64,000 nt of DNA from Notholithocarpus densiflorus (GCA_030021035.2 JARYZH020000047.1:217010-281009); one strand, 5' to 3'. Shown: positions 11,883 to 23,430, numbered from the stretch's first letter. Made by a program: numbers and translations. The notes: generated by a model not told the origin, from the sequence alone.

Positions 11883-12367
11883 GGCGCCTCGCGATTTCTC
11901 ACTCATTTCCTTCGATCTCTCTCGATAGTTTCTCTCTTCTCTCACTCCCAAACTCCTCAAACTCAAACCCCTCACATTCCTCACTTGATCTACGGCCTAA
12001 ATCAAGTGTTCTTCATCTAGTATGATACTTTCTCACTCATTAATCATGCATTTCATTCTTTTCTGACCTAAGTTTTGGTTCTTGAGGAATTTTTGGGTGT
12101 TTTTTAAAATTGATGAGATTTTGTAAAAAATTTTGGGTTGGGTGTTGCTTCAATGAGTTTAAAACTTCATGTATTGCATCACATGTGCATTATAACAATG
12201 TTTCATGCATTTTAGATGTGTGTTTACTTTGTTGCTATATTGTGTGCTGGTAGGTTTGGATTGGGCTGAGCCCATGATGCATTTAAATTTGCATGTCACA
12301 TGTTCATGCATACGTACGTTACTGTTTTATCTTTTGATATTAAATATGTTTAGTGCTTTTCTAATTG

Positions 12368-12398
<31 letters not shown>

Positions 12399-12417
12399 TT
12401 CTTATGTTAGTTGCATC

Positions 12418-13597
12418 ATGGCACCTAAACGTAAATCCATTCCGTCCCGGAACCCTCTTCGTTCCGGGGCATCATCATCTTCTTCTCCTTCTGACCCCAC
12501 TCCATCTCACGTACGGTTCCGTGATGAGAAGGCCAAGTCAGACTTCTTGGAGAACTTTTCACGATGAGGCATTCATTCGGAACGCCAAGTCATTCTGTCA
12601 GATTTTTCTAACACTGACCTACCCACTGTCATCTACAGTAGGGTTGGGAGTCACTATGTGGCGTCCGGTCATGTGCCCTTCCATGATCATATAGGAGTTC
12701 TACTCCAATATATACGGATTTGATTATTCTATACCCCAATTTGTCACTTGCGTTCGGGGTATACGCGTGGTAGTTACTCCGAATATTGTATCCGAGGTAC
12801 TACACGTTCCCAGGGTAGCGTATCCTGACTACCTTGGTTGTGATCGTCTTAAGACTGTGTCTAAAGATGAACTCGCGTCTCTATTTTGTGAGACACCATC
12901 TTCTTGGGGTGAGCGTCAAAACACCCCTTGCTCGGCCTTTGCAAAAGGTCCGAGATTCCTTAATATGGAGATGACATTTATTCTTCATCCTTTGTCACAC
13001 TATAACACTATCACAGAGCCTCGTGCTCGCCTTTTGTTATCCCTCATTGAGGATCAATCTATTGACTTTCCTTCTCACTTTATACTCTCCCTTATAAATG
13101 TCTATAAGGATACGGTGACCCGTGATAAGCTCATTTTTCTTTCGACTATCACGCGGCTCCTTCGCCATTTTTCTGTCTCCTATCTCGAGTTTCCCCACTT
13201 CACTTTCATATGTGCCATCGATGTAGCTACCGTTTGACGGAGCGCAACACAGCTTAAACCGAGGTAGCCCCGGACAGAGACGACAACTCCTCCAGCTTCT
13301 ACCGCTCCATCCACCTCCGCTCCTTCGTCTTCAGCTGGTGGAGTGACACTTGAGGCCATCATGGCACAGCTTGTGCGCATGAATGCTCGCTTTGACACTC
13401 TCAGCGATGAGTTGTGTTAGGTGAACACCCATGTTGGTCGTATCGCGCGACAACAGGCTGTCATGGGTGGTTTCATTGTGGCTTCCTCTCCTTCTCCCGA
13501 GGCATCTAAGGATGAGAGTGACGATGGCTTCGGCAGTGATGATGCTGACGAGGCTGATAATGTTGACTTGCCTAGTGATGATGAGATGTCTACTTGA
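12418..13597 (+). pseudogene. ORF2 of element B, 'putative plant transposon protein'-like, broken
   Basis: Starts MAPKRKSIPSR at 12418, just after a (CT)n tract and TTATGTTAG, a good intron 3' splice site. A Ser/Pro-rich N-terminus leads into a conserved domain (e.g. ILSDFSNTDLPTVIYSR, then GPRFLNMEMTFILHPLSHY and LLSLIEDQSIDFPSHFILS) that I recognise, from memory, as the plant Transposase_32-type domain. The C-terminus is a short heptad helix plus an acidic tail ending at 13597. Breaks are TGA 12565, a frameshift near 12650, TAG 12692, TGA 13235 and TAG 13418. It is homologous in layout to ORF2 of elements C and D. Function unknown; no catalytic motif is evident. Confidence 0.75.
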
Positions 13598-13617
13598 TAT
13601 ACTTGCCCTTTGTCACT

Positions 13618-13700
13618 TATGACAAAAAGGGGAAGTAGTTTTGAGATGAGAGTAGTCATACTCATAGGGGGAGGGTTAGTATAAGAGATAGGGGGAGTGT
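13618..13700 (+). other. Polypurine tracts just after ORF2 (element B)
   Basis: Right after the ORF2 stop come GACAAAAAGGGGAAG, then TAGGGGGAGG and TAGGGGGAGTG. These resemble the true 3' polypurine tract of the element (GCCAAAGGGGGAGAT, 14150-14164). Equivalent tracts follow ORF2 in C and D. Confidence 0.5.
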
Positions 13701-13744
13701 GCATGAGGGATGTAGTGAGGATTTTTGTATCTTTTCTTTTCTTT

Positions 13745-13845
13745 CTATTTTAGATACATTATTTTTTTTTTATATTGGTCTTGTGATCACTTGACATACA
13801 TTGTACTTATATTTGGTTTATATATATATATATATATATATATTG
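13745..13845. repeat. T-rich and (TA)n simple sequence
   Basis: A T-run near 13760 and a (TA)n run at about 13820-13843, between the ORF2 end and the 3' LTR of element B. Confidence 0.8.
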
Positions 13846-14149
13846 ATGTATGTTATTTCACCTATCTCTCCATGTGTTGTTTTCTTTTCTTTCTTTATAC
13901 ACATGTTTCTTATTTGATGTATGCAATCTTATATTTCTGTTTTACACTAAGATACCTTGATGAGTTTTGTTTAAAGTGTTTCAAAAATACATGTTGTCAA
14001 AGTCTACTTGCCATAAACTCTCTTCTTGCAAAATTTTTCAAGAGTTTGTGTTAGGATGGATTTTATTGTATTCAACAAGTGAATATGAGTTGAGTGATTT
14101 GTGACTTCTTTCATATGTTCATTTGTTTATTGTGGTTTTGTCACGGATT

Positions 14150-14164
14150 GCCAAAGGGGGAGAT
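14150..14164 (+). other. 3' polypurine tract of element B
   Basis: GCCAAAGGGGGAGAT directly abuts the 3' LTR. It is preceded by TTTTGTCACGGATT, a context shared with elements C and D. Confidence 0.85.
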
Positions 14165-15165
14165 TGTTAGGACATATGTGATTCAATGTTAGGAACATAT
14201 GTCACTATTTTATGTAATTGGCTAATCCTTTGACAAAACGCACTTTACTTGTATTTGGGTAGATCTAGGATGTGTTTAATACTTCAAGGAACAAGGTTTC
14301 AAGTTCAAGTGTTAAAGCCATGCAAGTCTATCCAAGAATCAAGTGAGAAAGTGCTGGATTTTAAAACTTGACAGCTAGCATCTATCGAGGTTTAAAATTT
14401 GTTTCAGCCCGTGACTCGACAGCTAGCTCGATAGATGGCTATCTATCGAGGTTTATGAAACTCAGTTTTTTAGAGCTGTTTTTCATCCAATCTGTGAGTA
14501 TGTGTTTAGGCTTTCTTTTCTCACAACCCTAAACATATATAAGGATTGTTTTAAGGGCCGTCACAGCTGATGCAACTCAATGCAAAAGTTTTTCACAAGC
14601 ATATTATGAACCGGAGACATATGCCTTAGTTCATCTTTCTCTTGAAGAAGCTGCTGTGTTTGTACACCGTAGGGTTTTGTGACCAATGAGCTTCTTGATC
14701 TTCATCGTGTGATGAACTGAAAAACTTTGCAGCCAACATCCTTCTCAAGTTAGTGATTAAGTCGCGTACTAGGATTCACGCATCTATTGGTTAGTCACGT
14801 ACTGGGAGTCGTGCATTGAAAAAGAGAGATTGTCACTACAGAACAAGTCTAATTGGGTATTGGGGTAAGGGTTCAACTGTATGTTGGTATAAGGTACTGG
14901 GATTCTTTTACTTGTAAACGCTTGTTTGATAATAGTGGATTCTCAAGAGTGGTGACCTTAAAATCACCTGGTGGGGTTTTTGCCGTGTAGGTTTTCCCCA
15001 TTTGTAAACAAATCACCGTGTCAATTTAATTTCCACTACACTTTAGTTAATTGGTGATTTGTTTATGCTACCACGCGCTTCGCATGTTAATTAACTTAAT
15101 TAATTCACTTGTCTAAATTAATTGGTTAATTTATCAAAAGGGGTCAATACATTCTTGGCCTATCA
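14165..15165 (+). repeat. 3' LTR of element B
   Basis: 1001 bp, TGTTAGGACATA...GGCCTATCA, matching 7567-8568. Confidence 0.9.
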
Positions 15166-15170
15166 GGGTG

Positions 15171-15475
15171 TATTGTAGAAATCTTTCTAAGGTTTTCTTT
15201 TGAATAGCCTCTTTACAATTTTGTGGGTAATGAGGATATATATAATATGGGTGAAGGGTATAAGAGTCACACTTAAAATCATCTAGGTAGACAGTTTCAC
15301 GGGTCACTCGCAACTTGGCCTAAGTCGCGAAGTGACTCGTGAAATACAGCTTGACACTTAACTCTTCAGCTTCCAACACGTGCTTCTCATGTGAATTTCG
15401 TGAGTTGCACCACTTGTGAGCCAAGTCGCGTGATAAACTTCTTGGGCAATCTTCGCGAGGTCAACTTATTTTTTA
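15171..15475 (-). repeat. A-family LTR copy, second half
   Basis: Continues the LTR interrupted at 7566 (TATTGTAGAAATC...). It contains the TCGCGA-type motif cluster at 15300-15465 and stops at about 15475, roughly 130 bp before the expected LTR end. Confidence 0.7.
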
Positions 15476-15638
15476 AAACATTTGGTCTCAATTGGTTCTT
15501 ATTTGAATGCTGGACCTGGCAATGGATCAGAAAATTGTCTTTACCAAAGGTTTCTTCTTACTAGAGGCCTTGATAGCGTATATCAATGTCAATCACAGCT
15601 AATTAGGTGGAAGTAGAAGGACGGAACAACTCTCTCTC

Positions 15639-15696
<58 letters not shown>

Positions 15697-16430
15697 TAGT
15701 ATTATTCTTGGATTTTAGTAGTATTCTAGTACAATGCACGGCTTGATGAAGATTCATATTTTAACTAAATTTTTTTAAAATAATTAAAATTAAATTATTA
15801 GATAAATAGTAATAATAAATTAAAAAATAAGTAAACAATTTTAATAAAAAAAAATTACTTTAAGTTATGAATCTCAGATTATTTAGAGTTTAGACTTTAT
15901 CAGTGTTTATCTATTTTTATATTTTAATTCTCTTTGTGCTTTGCATTAATTTCTTAATACGATATATGGAATGAGTTTGATCATTCCAATTTGAGTTATG
16001 TTTGATTTATGCCTTAACTAGCCCCAACAAATAATAAACAAAATAGTTCCCCAGTACCAATTTTTTCCAAGTGATAGTCTATTTGAAAAAATCAACACAC
16101 TCATAAATTAAATACAATAACCAAAACTTAAAATCAAAATATACACAAAAGAGTTCAAAAATTGAGAATATAAAGAAAATAAATAAAAACTTATATAAGA
16201 GAATGAAGAACTTAAATGGGTGTCTATTATTTTGCTTCTTTACAGTAAATTACCTTTGGCATAATATTCTCCTTATAGTAAACTATCTTTGACATAATAT
16301 CCTGCACACAAATTTAGAAGCAAAGAACAATAAGTAAGATCAACTTGTTAGATTAAAATATAAGAGTAAGTTTCATTTTGAAAAAATAAAAATAAAAAAA
16401 TACAACAACATGGGGTGTATTGTGTGGGAT
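15476..16430. other. AT-rich intergenic sequence
   Basis: No gene seen. Apart from the microsatellite at 15630-15696 it is AT-rich sequence without repeats that I recognise. Confidence 0.5.
15630..15696. repeat. (CT)n(AT)n microsatellite
   Basis: A long CT run is followed at 15681 by an AT run. Confidence 0.95.
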
Positions 16431-18720
16431 TTAATAATAGAGATGACTTATTGGTTAAAAGGGATTGTATCGAAAACCATGATTGAATTTGAATGTATAT
16501 AAGTTTTGAAAATTTTAATAATAGACTTTTAGTTGGAGTATGATTTAAATTTCTATAATTTAGATGATAAAGCTTTATCTAAATGAAATTATTGTTAAAT
16601 CAGATTATTTGTAGCTTAATATCCTAATAAAATATTAAATTAATAAGATGCAACTTGAGAAAAAACACAAACAAAAGCGTGGGTTGTGTATGATTTAAAT
16701 TTAGAACTTTTTTATAATAAACTTTTAGTTTGAATATAATTTGAATTTGTTGCAAATTATTGTTAAATCATGCAACTTGAGGGAAAAAAACAAAAACAAA
16801 AACACGATTATTGTTAAATCTTATCCCTTAGTCAAAACATGAGGGTCCCCTTTTTTTTTAGAAAGAAAACATGTGTTTTTTGTGAGATCTAAGTTTATAA
16901 ATTTTTTATAATAGACTTTTAATTTGAATAGAATTTGAATTTGTTGAAATTTAAATGATAAAATTTAATATAAATTAAACAGTTGTTAAATATTATCCTC
17001 TAATTGATGAAGTATATCATACCAAAAAATATATAATTAATTTACTAATTAGTGAGAGTAGTCACTTGGCGTAACCATGAAAAGCTATGATTGAATATAT
17101 ATAAGTTCTAAACTTTTTGATAATAGACTTTTAGTTGGAGTAGAATTTAAATTTCTAAAACTTAGATGATAAAGTTTTATCTAAATTAAATTATTGTAAA
17201 ATATTATCTCTTAGTCAAGAGTTTAGTAGCTTAATATATTAATACAATATTAATTTAATAAGATGCAACTTGAGATAAAGAAAAAGCGTGGGTTGTGTGG
17301 GATTTAAGTTTAGAAATTTTTATGATAGACTTTTAGTTTGAATAGAATTTAAATTTGTTTTAAATTATTTTAAATCTTATCCCTTAGTCAAAACATGGTT
17401 CGTTTTTATTTATATTTTTAGAAAATTAATTTACTAATTAGTGAGAGTAGTCATTTGGCCCAACTACGGTTTCAAATCCCAACTTTTATTATACTTGAGG
17501 AAAAAAAAAACAAAAAAAAAAAAACAAAAATGTGGGTTGTGTGAGATTTAAGTTTAAAATTGAAAGCTCGGATTTGTGTGAAAACACAAGAACTTGTTTA
17601 GACCCCCAATAAAAATTACGGCTCGATTGCTTTTACTCTAACTTAAATTAAGTGCGGAATAAGAGTAAATGAGCGCAAACAACCAATAAAACTACCCTAA
17701 GCCATATTCATCCATTATCAACAATAAAAGATAAGCTTAAAGAGTAGGGAAGAAGGATGCAAATACAAGATAACACCGAGACGTGTTATTGAAGAGGAAA
17801 CCGAAAAACTCAGCAAAAAACCTCTCCACCGCCCTTCAAGCGGTAAATTGATCCACTAGAGAATAAGTTGGAGTACACGAATAACAAAAGACCCTCCAAG
17901 CCTAGTCTACCCAATGTACTTGAGCCCTCAATGCTCCTGCCACCAACTGGCTTCTCGGAACCTTGTCTTCTCTAGCTTTCCTGGATTCCGCAATTCAGCT
18001 CGATTGTATCTGCCAACGATTGGCTTCTTTCAATACTTCCCAGCAGTACCAAAACCTCACTTTACACTCAGATTGGGTGTTGCAAGTGTTTGGGTTATCA
18101 ACTTCTCAAGGATTTGGATATGGAGAGGTAAGAGTAGAGGAAAACCATAAGGAAATGTGTAAATGATTGTGGGTATAACAATCTCTAACTCTCAAGTGTA
18201 TTTTCTAGGATTTTCTCTCTAAAAAGCACTCATTCCAATATGTGGGTGATGAGGGTATATATAGTGTGGATAAAGACTTGGTAAAACAAAACATGACAAA
18301 TTAGCCAAACAAAACGTTTCACGAGTATTTCGCGGGAATGCCTTACACGCAAGACACTCACAAAAACTCCAGACTGTCATGACTCTTTGCATTCCAGTCA
18401 TGTGCTCTACACGTGGCTACTTCACGGGTTAGCTTCTCGCGAGCTTCTCGCGAAATCCACTTGTTTTTCAATATAAGCTTGAGTCTTCACACTCTCTCAC
18501 ACTCATCCCTTACAATTTAAAATCCCACATAAATACAGGTAAAAATGATTGAATAAAATTACAATTAAATTTGGCACGGAATTAAAGTCAATACAAAATA
18601 GTTGTAAATTACAACTTTACAAAAATTTATTTGATAATAAAGTTTTAGTTTGAATAGAATTTAAAATTGTTTAAAATTATTGTTAGATTCTATCCCTTGG
18701 TCAAAACGTGGGTTGAGAAG
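16430..18720. repeat. Degenerate tandem repeat array, split by a solo LTR
   Basis: A unit carrying GTGGGTTGTGTGGGATTTAA, then ATAGACTTTTAGTTTGAAT, then a variant of CTTATCCCTTAGTCAAAACATG recurs at about 16430, 16520, 16680, 16900, 17110, 17290, 17530 and 18640. Unit length varies (about 200-400 bp) and copies are diverged. No coding potential. The A-family solo LTR sits inside one unit. Confidence 0.6.
17561..18621 (-). mobile_element. Solo LTR of the A/D family
   Basis: 1061 bp, TGAAAGCTCGG...CAACTTTACA, flanked on both sides by AAAAT (17556-17560 and 18622-18626), a perfect 5-bp duplication. It contains the (minus-strand) TATA-like stretch at about 18254-18262 and the TTCTCGCGAGCTTC motif cluster at 18320-18460. 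It was formed by recombination between the two LTRs of a full element. Confidence 0.9.
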
Positions 18721-18963
18721 AAACTATATGTACAATTTGTATATGCCAAAAATCCAAAATTTAGATGAAAAAAAAAATTTACATTACGAAAATATTTTTG
18801 GAGAGCAAAAACTAATACAATTGATGGGCATTCGTGAAGAGGAAAATTTTCCGAATGGACAAACTGTGATAAAGCTATTGACCTTGTGAAAGCACAAAAT
18901 GTACAATTAATTGCATAAATACATTGGGGTCTAATTGAGGGAAAATTCTTAGATAGTTCCACA

Positions 18964-19057
18964 GAGAAATGGTACCTCCTCTCTCATATTTATAGTGGAA
19001 CCCATCATTAATGAGCGGGCCCTACCATGAATGTGAAAGGAGGGAGCACCATTCTCC
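18964..19057. repeat. Foldback (MITE-like) element, copy 1
   Basis: Two arms of about 40 bp (18964-19003 and 19018-19057) are imperfect inverted repeats around a short loop. A related foldback lies at 21554-21629. Confidence 0.6.
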
Positions 19058-19689
19058 ACACTCTGAGAGTACCTAAAATTACTCCTAATTGAAGAGAGTA
19101 ATTCTACCTTAATTAGAGCAATTTATGGAGCCAGTACTCGGTAGTATTCATTTAAGGTAGAAAATCTTATCGTAAGCTGAGAGAGAAAGGAGAGGGATTG
19201 AGGCCGGGAATGTGTATATAGTGCATTAGCTGTATGTACAATTAATTTTATAACTTTTCACAAAAGGAAAAAGAAAAGATATGTACAATATTGCCAACAA
19301 ATAAATTTTAAAGGAATTGTCGAATGTGGATTTAAGCAGTGATAACAAAAAAAGTGATTTTTTGTTTTTTTTACAAGAACAAAAAGTGATTAGTAATAGT
19401 GTAATACATAATATTTGTAACCTACCATTAATTTAAGATTTTTTTAATTATTATTATAGAAAAAAGATTCAATTGCCATTAAAGAAAAGAACCAAAGCGG
19501 CTACATCATCAGAACATGGAGTCGTAGCTAAAGCTTTGGATTTTATTCTATTTATTATTAAGACTAATCTTAATAAGGAATTTCATAGGCCGTGCATTAC
19601 AGCAGGTAACATTCATTTACACAACAATAACAATAGGTTTATTTTAGAATATATAATTAGATGCTGTCAGTTTTTAATAAGAGAGTTAA
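19058..19689. other. AT-rich sequence, no gene recognised
   Basis: Contains a short open frame (19473-19742) without similarity to anything I know and with AT-biased composition. I do not support it as a gene. Confidence 0.4.
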
Positions 19690-20078
19690 TCTATATATCT
19701 ATATATATAATAATAGGTAAAATTGAGAGAAAATCCAATTAGATTTTAAATTGGAATTCAATTAGAGTCTAATTTTACGCCACGTCTCTTATCTAATCTA
19801 AGTTTTTAAATTTTTGTGCCAAGTGAGTTAATTCAATGTAAAAATTGGATTTTAATTAGAGTTTGATTTTGCGACATGTGTCCCATCTAATCTAAGTTTT
19901 TTTTAATTTTTATACCAAATGAGTTAATTTAGTGTTAAAAACGAGGAGTTCAATATAACTAAAACATAAAAAAAAAAATAATAATAATAATAATAATAAT
20001 TTTTTAATGATTTTATATTTATGAGCCTTTTTTTTTTTTTTTGGTAGAACTAAAAACAATTCAAGTTTATAAGTCATT

Positions 20079-20111
<33 letters not shown>

Positions 20112-20865
20112 TAATAAGTAAAGCTAAGAGAAAATCCAATTTGAGTATAATTTTGCGCCACGTGTCCCATCTAATCAAAAATTTTAAAATTTTGAACCAA
20201 GTTAGTTAGTTCAGTGTAAAAATTGAATTTATATTAGAGTTTAATTTTACGGCACGTGTTCCATCTAATCAAATTTTTTTATTTTTGTGCCAAATGAGGT
20301 AATTTAGAGTAGAAAACGAGGAGTCCAATATAAATAAATCATAAAAAACATAATCATATATTTAACACTATATATAAAATCAAAGGAATAGAGAGTTTGA
20401 ATAATTTTATATTTATGAGCTTTTTTTTTTTTATAACTAAAAACAATTCATTTTGCACAAAAATTATATATATATATATATATTAATAGATAAAACTTAG
20501 AGAAAATCCAATTAAATTCTACAATTGAAATCCAATTTTGCGGCATGTGTCTTAAATTATTTATTTTTAGAGAGAGTTTTATTTCTTAATTTTGGAATCA
20601 AATGCATGACCATATCATAAATATCCATTTAAGTGAGTTATTGTGTAAAAAAATCGAAGAGTCTAGAATTAATGAACATAAAAATATTTTAAAAATGAAC
20701 AATTTACACTTTCTACCAAATAATATTCTTACAGGAGTTTTTAAAGAGTGTTAAAAAAAATGACTATCAATAATATTTCAATTATATATGTATAATTATT
20801 ATACTATGCATCTTAATGTGTATCTTTTAAGTATATCCATGCATATGCATGGGGTTACAAGCTAG
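19690..20865 (+). mobile_element. Non-autonomous Helitron-like element with three repeated 5' modules
   Basis: The 3' end has the Helitron signature: a perfect 16-bp palindrome CCATGCATATGCATGG (20837-20852), then GGTTACAAG and CTAG (20862-20865), followed by a T. The 5' part begins with TC at 19690 or 19698, then TATATATAATAATAGG. A module with GAGAAAATCCAATT, a GACACGTG-like box and GAGTTAATTTAG is repeated three times, starting near 19700, 20105 and 20475. No Rep or helicase coding. Confidence 0.65.
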
Positions 20866-21172
20866 TATGTAATAATAGAAGGAGTTAAGGGATTAGATGA
20901 GGAGTCATTTTTTTATTTGAGTTTGGTTTACTTTCAGTACTTTTTTAACCAAAGATCTCCTTTTGTTTTAAATATACAATGACAAGTCCTTTTGTTAAGT
21001 TAATGGGTGATGTGGCAGTTTCTCATTAAAATAAAAGGAAATTCCAATTAAAAAAATATTGGAAGTAAGCTAAGCCCTTTTTATTTGACCCTTAAATGGA
21101 TTTTTAGTTTAACAAAACATGATACATGCTACCGTAATTTAAATATTCATTTTTACAAGTCATGGCTTTTAG
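20866..21172. other. AT-rich sequence, nothing recognised
   Basis: No ORF, structured repeat or known element seen. Confidence 0.5.
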
Positions 21173-21183
21173 GTTACTAAGGG

Positions 21184-21282
21184 CCGCCAAAACCAAAAAC
21201 TGATTGGTGTCTTGGTCTGATGATAAAGAGTTATCATCAGAAGCGGACGCTATAGGTTGAAACTCTCTCAAGAAAAAAAAAA
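21184..21282 (+). mobile_element. Very short tRNA-derived SINE
   Basis: 99 bp, flanked by an 11-bp perfect duplication GTTACTAAGGG (21173-21183 and 21283-21293), ending in an A-rich tail. Inside it has a tRNA-like promoter: an A-box-like TTGGTCTGATGATAA, and a B-box-like AGGTTGAAACTC that differs from the consensus GGTTCGAAAC by a lost C. The body is little more than a tRNA-related head plus tail, so it could be a tRNA-only SINE or a truncated one. Confidence 0.75.
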
Positions 21283-21445
21283 GTTACTAAGGGGAACATT
21301 TGTTGTGGAGCTAAAGTAAGAATGGAAAAATTAATGGAGCAATTTATAGTGGGTAATTATTTAAACGGTCGAATTGATTGTGTTTCTTTATTAACTTGTG
21401 GATTTTCAGCATTTAATACAACCCTGGTGAGGATAAATGAGATTT

Positions 21446-21469
21446 TTTTTTTTTTTTTTTTTGATACAA
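21446..21469 (-). mobile_element. Retroposition scar: poly(T) plus 7 bp with 15-bp target duplication
   Basis: The insert is a T run followed by GATACAA, flanked by GGATAAATGAGATTT at 21431-21445 and 21470-21484. Read on the minus strand it is TTGTATC plus poly(A): a LINE or SINE insertion truncated almost to its tail. Confidence 0.8.
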
Positions 21470-21553
21470 GGATAAATGAGATTTAGAAACAAGTGGTGGT
21501 GAGTGATGCAAACATTTGTGAAATAGTGAAGGTGTGAAATTAATTATCTTATA

Positions 21554-21629
21554 GTGAAATGGTGCTCTCTCCTCTCACATTTATGGTGGACACTACCATA
21601 AATGTGAGAGGAAAAAGTACAATTCTTCG
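21554..21629. repeat. Foldback (MITE-like) element, copy 2
   Basis: Arms 21554-21589 and 21596-21629 are inverted repeats, closely related to 18964-19057. The right outer arm is diverged. Confidence 0.55.
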
Positions 21630-22039
21630 TGCTCCAGGAATACCTAAGAATTACTCTTTATTGAGATAAAAGTAATTAAGAGAGACCATTTAAGTAGATG
21701 ACCAATTGATTGATATTCCCAATGAAAATGAATAAAACCAGTGCTTTTAATTTCCATTTATTATTGACACATGTCAAATGCTAAATATCATGGGCAAATT
21801 GCTATTTGACATTTGGCATTATTTGCTTACATCATTATAAATATATAGAATGTTGTGCCACTTGTCATTGTTGTGTATATCCATCAGGTGTGGGATCCAA
21901 CTTTTATATTATATTATAGATATTGTAGATAAATACTAATTATTGGCCCGTGTTTCGTATGATTTTTTCTATAATTTATTAATTTATAAATATTGTAAGT
22001 AGACACGTTATAATAAAAAATATTCTTCATTTAAAAGAA

Positions 22040-22077
<38 letters not shown>

Positions 22078-22269
22078 AACCTTTGTTATTATTTTATGTT
22101 GTCCTCTATTAATTTGTGACTAAATTTGATTGCTTTAATTTTCCCCCTTTCAAAAGCATATATTGTAAATAATAGAATGAGAAAACCAATTGAGCAATTT
22201 TCAATTAACCACTTATATAAGCTTTAAAAAAAATAGTATACGTACTGATAGTTTATAACATTAATGGCG
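21630..22269. other. AT-rich sequence with (ATT)n
   Basis: (ATT)n at 22041-22074. A stretch near 21860-21925 (GTGTATATCC, then CCAACTTTTATATTATATTA) resembles part of the repeat upstream of the CASP-like gene (about 36160-36200). No gene. Confidence 0.5.
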
Positions 22270-22279
22270 TCAAACTTGC

Positions 22280-23033
22280 TATTAAAAAAAAAACACAAAC
22301 AACAAAAGTACCTGGAAGTTTATCTTTGAGAACATCAACAAACAATAGAACTTCATCAACATCAAAAGAAGTGGAATCCCATAGTTTTCATGTCTCTCTC
22401 TATTACCTAATTTCGAGGATTTGTTTAATTTCTAGGTGACTTTTCTGGATATATTTTCATACAAATCAATCGCGAATAAAAGCATTCCCTAATGCCTTTG
22501 ATCTAGTCATTCATATTACTTGTTCATCCACACAACTAAGCTTAATTCAACGGTCAAATCAGTTTAGTCAACCAATCCATTATCGGAAACCAAATCAATA
22601 CAAAGAAAAAAAAATCGTAAAATTCAAATTTTCCTCTCCAATCCAACGAATTCCAACAAAAAATCCCGAATCCAAAACCTAAAATTTCTACAGATTCAAA
22701 ATAAATCTCATTAATTCCATCCAAATCAATTACGAAACCAGATCCTCAAGAAATAAGACGGATTAAGGTAAAAAAAAAATTTCTGAGGAAACAAACAAAT
22801 TCAAAAACACCAATCCACCACATAGATCAATACCCAAAAAAAAAATTCAGAAAAAAAAAATCGAAAAACTGAAACAACCAGACCTAACCGTTCTGAAAAT
22901 CAAAACAAAAAAAAATCAGAAAAAATTTGGAGAGAGAGAGAGAGAGGACTTGAGGGAAGGTGGCACTCTGAGCCCAGATGCTGCCGTCGTGGCCGATGAT
23001 GGCTGCGGCGGGGAGATGCTGACCGTCGATGAT
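22280..23033 (-). pseudogene. Captured profilin gene fragment (part of exon 1 plus intron-like DNA)
   Basis: On the minus strand, 23033-22950 encodes 28 codons that match the profilin N-terminal region, IIDGQHLPAAAIIGHDGS followed by a segment ending ATFPQ, where plant profilin exon 1 normally ends. The following bases (GTCCTCTCTC) give a weak splice donor, then about 650 bp of T-rich, intron-like sequence. The first dozen residues of profilin and all later exons are absent. Profilin binds actin monomers and poly-proline; this fragment cannot. It lies about 900 bp inside a CACTA-like end and in the same direction as a TATA box near that end. Confidence 0.75.
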
Positions 23034-23430
23034 GGAACCTAAAGAACTTTGTCCTAATCTCTATTCAAATTAAACACAGAACTTAAAACCCTATATTCAA
23101 AAATTGAAAAAATAAAAATAAAAATATAATTACCTCTCTTAGCTTCCCTCTCTTTCCCTTCGGCTCTCTGCATTTCGCTCTCTCTCTCTCTCTCTCTTTC
23201 TCTGTGAAACAACCAAAGATTTGAAATGTGAAGAGGTTGGAGATGAAAGGTTTGGAAGTGGAGGGTGAGGGCTAGCTTGAGATCAGAGAGATGGAGGGTG
23301 AGGATTGAGATCGGAGATGGAGGGTGAGGGCTTGAGAGATGGAGGCTTGAAGGGTAAGGGTTGAGATCGAGCTTGAGAGATGAGGCTGATGTGTGATGGG
23401 AGAGGCTAGGGTTGAAAATGTTTGAAGTAT

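Larger units (their letters stand above)
7567..15165 (+). mobile_element. Element B: non-autonomous Copia-like LTR element with gag and ORF2
   Basis: 7599 bp, flanked by GGGCG (7562-7566) and GGGTG (15166-15170), a target duplication with one changed base. Order: 5' LTR, Met-tRNA primer site, gag with UBN2-type domain and two CCHC knuckles, about 1.1 kb non-coding, internal promoter-like cluster, ORF2, polypurine tracts, 3' LTR. No pol genes. The LTRs are the same length (1002 and 1001 bp) and differ at scattered, mostly transition, positions. Movement would need enzymes from another element. Both ORFs are broken. Confidence 0.9.

Noticed and set aside
12365..12694. Open frame with Ser/Leu repeats over the (CT)n tract
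   Set aside because: It reads through a CT microsatellite and only its end coincides with real ORF2 codons after a frameshift.
405..15490. AATTG at about 15487-15491 as the right-hand duplication of element A
   Set aside because: The LTR before it is truncated and a 5-bp match in AT-rich DNA is weak evidence.
15630..15700. CT/AT tract as a CRISPR-like or satellite array
   Set aside because: It is a plain dinucleotide microsatellite; no spacers.
19473..19742. 89-codon ORF beginning MPLKKRTKAATSSEHGV
   Set aside because: No known similarity; its second half is AT-rich repeat DNA running into the Helitron start.
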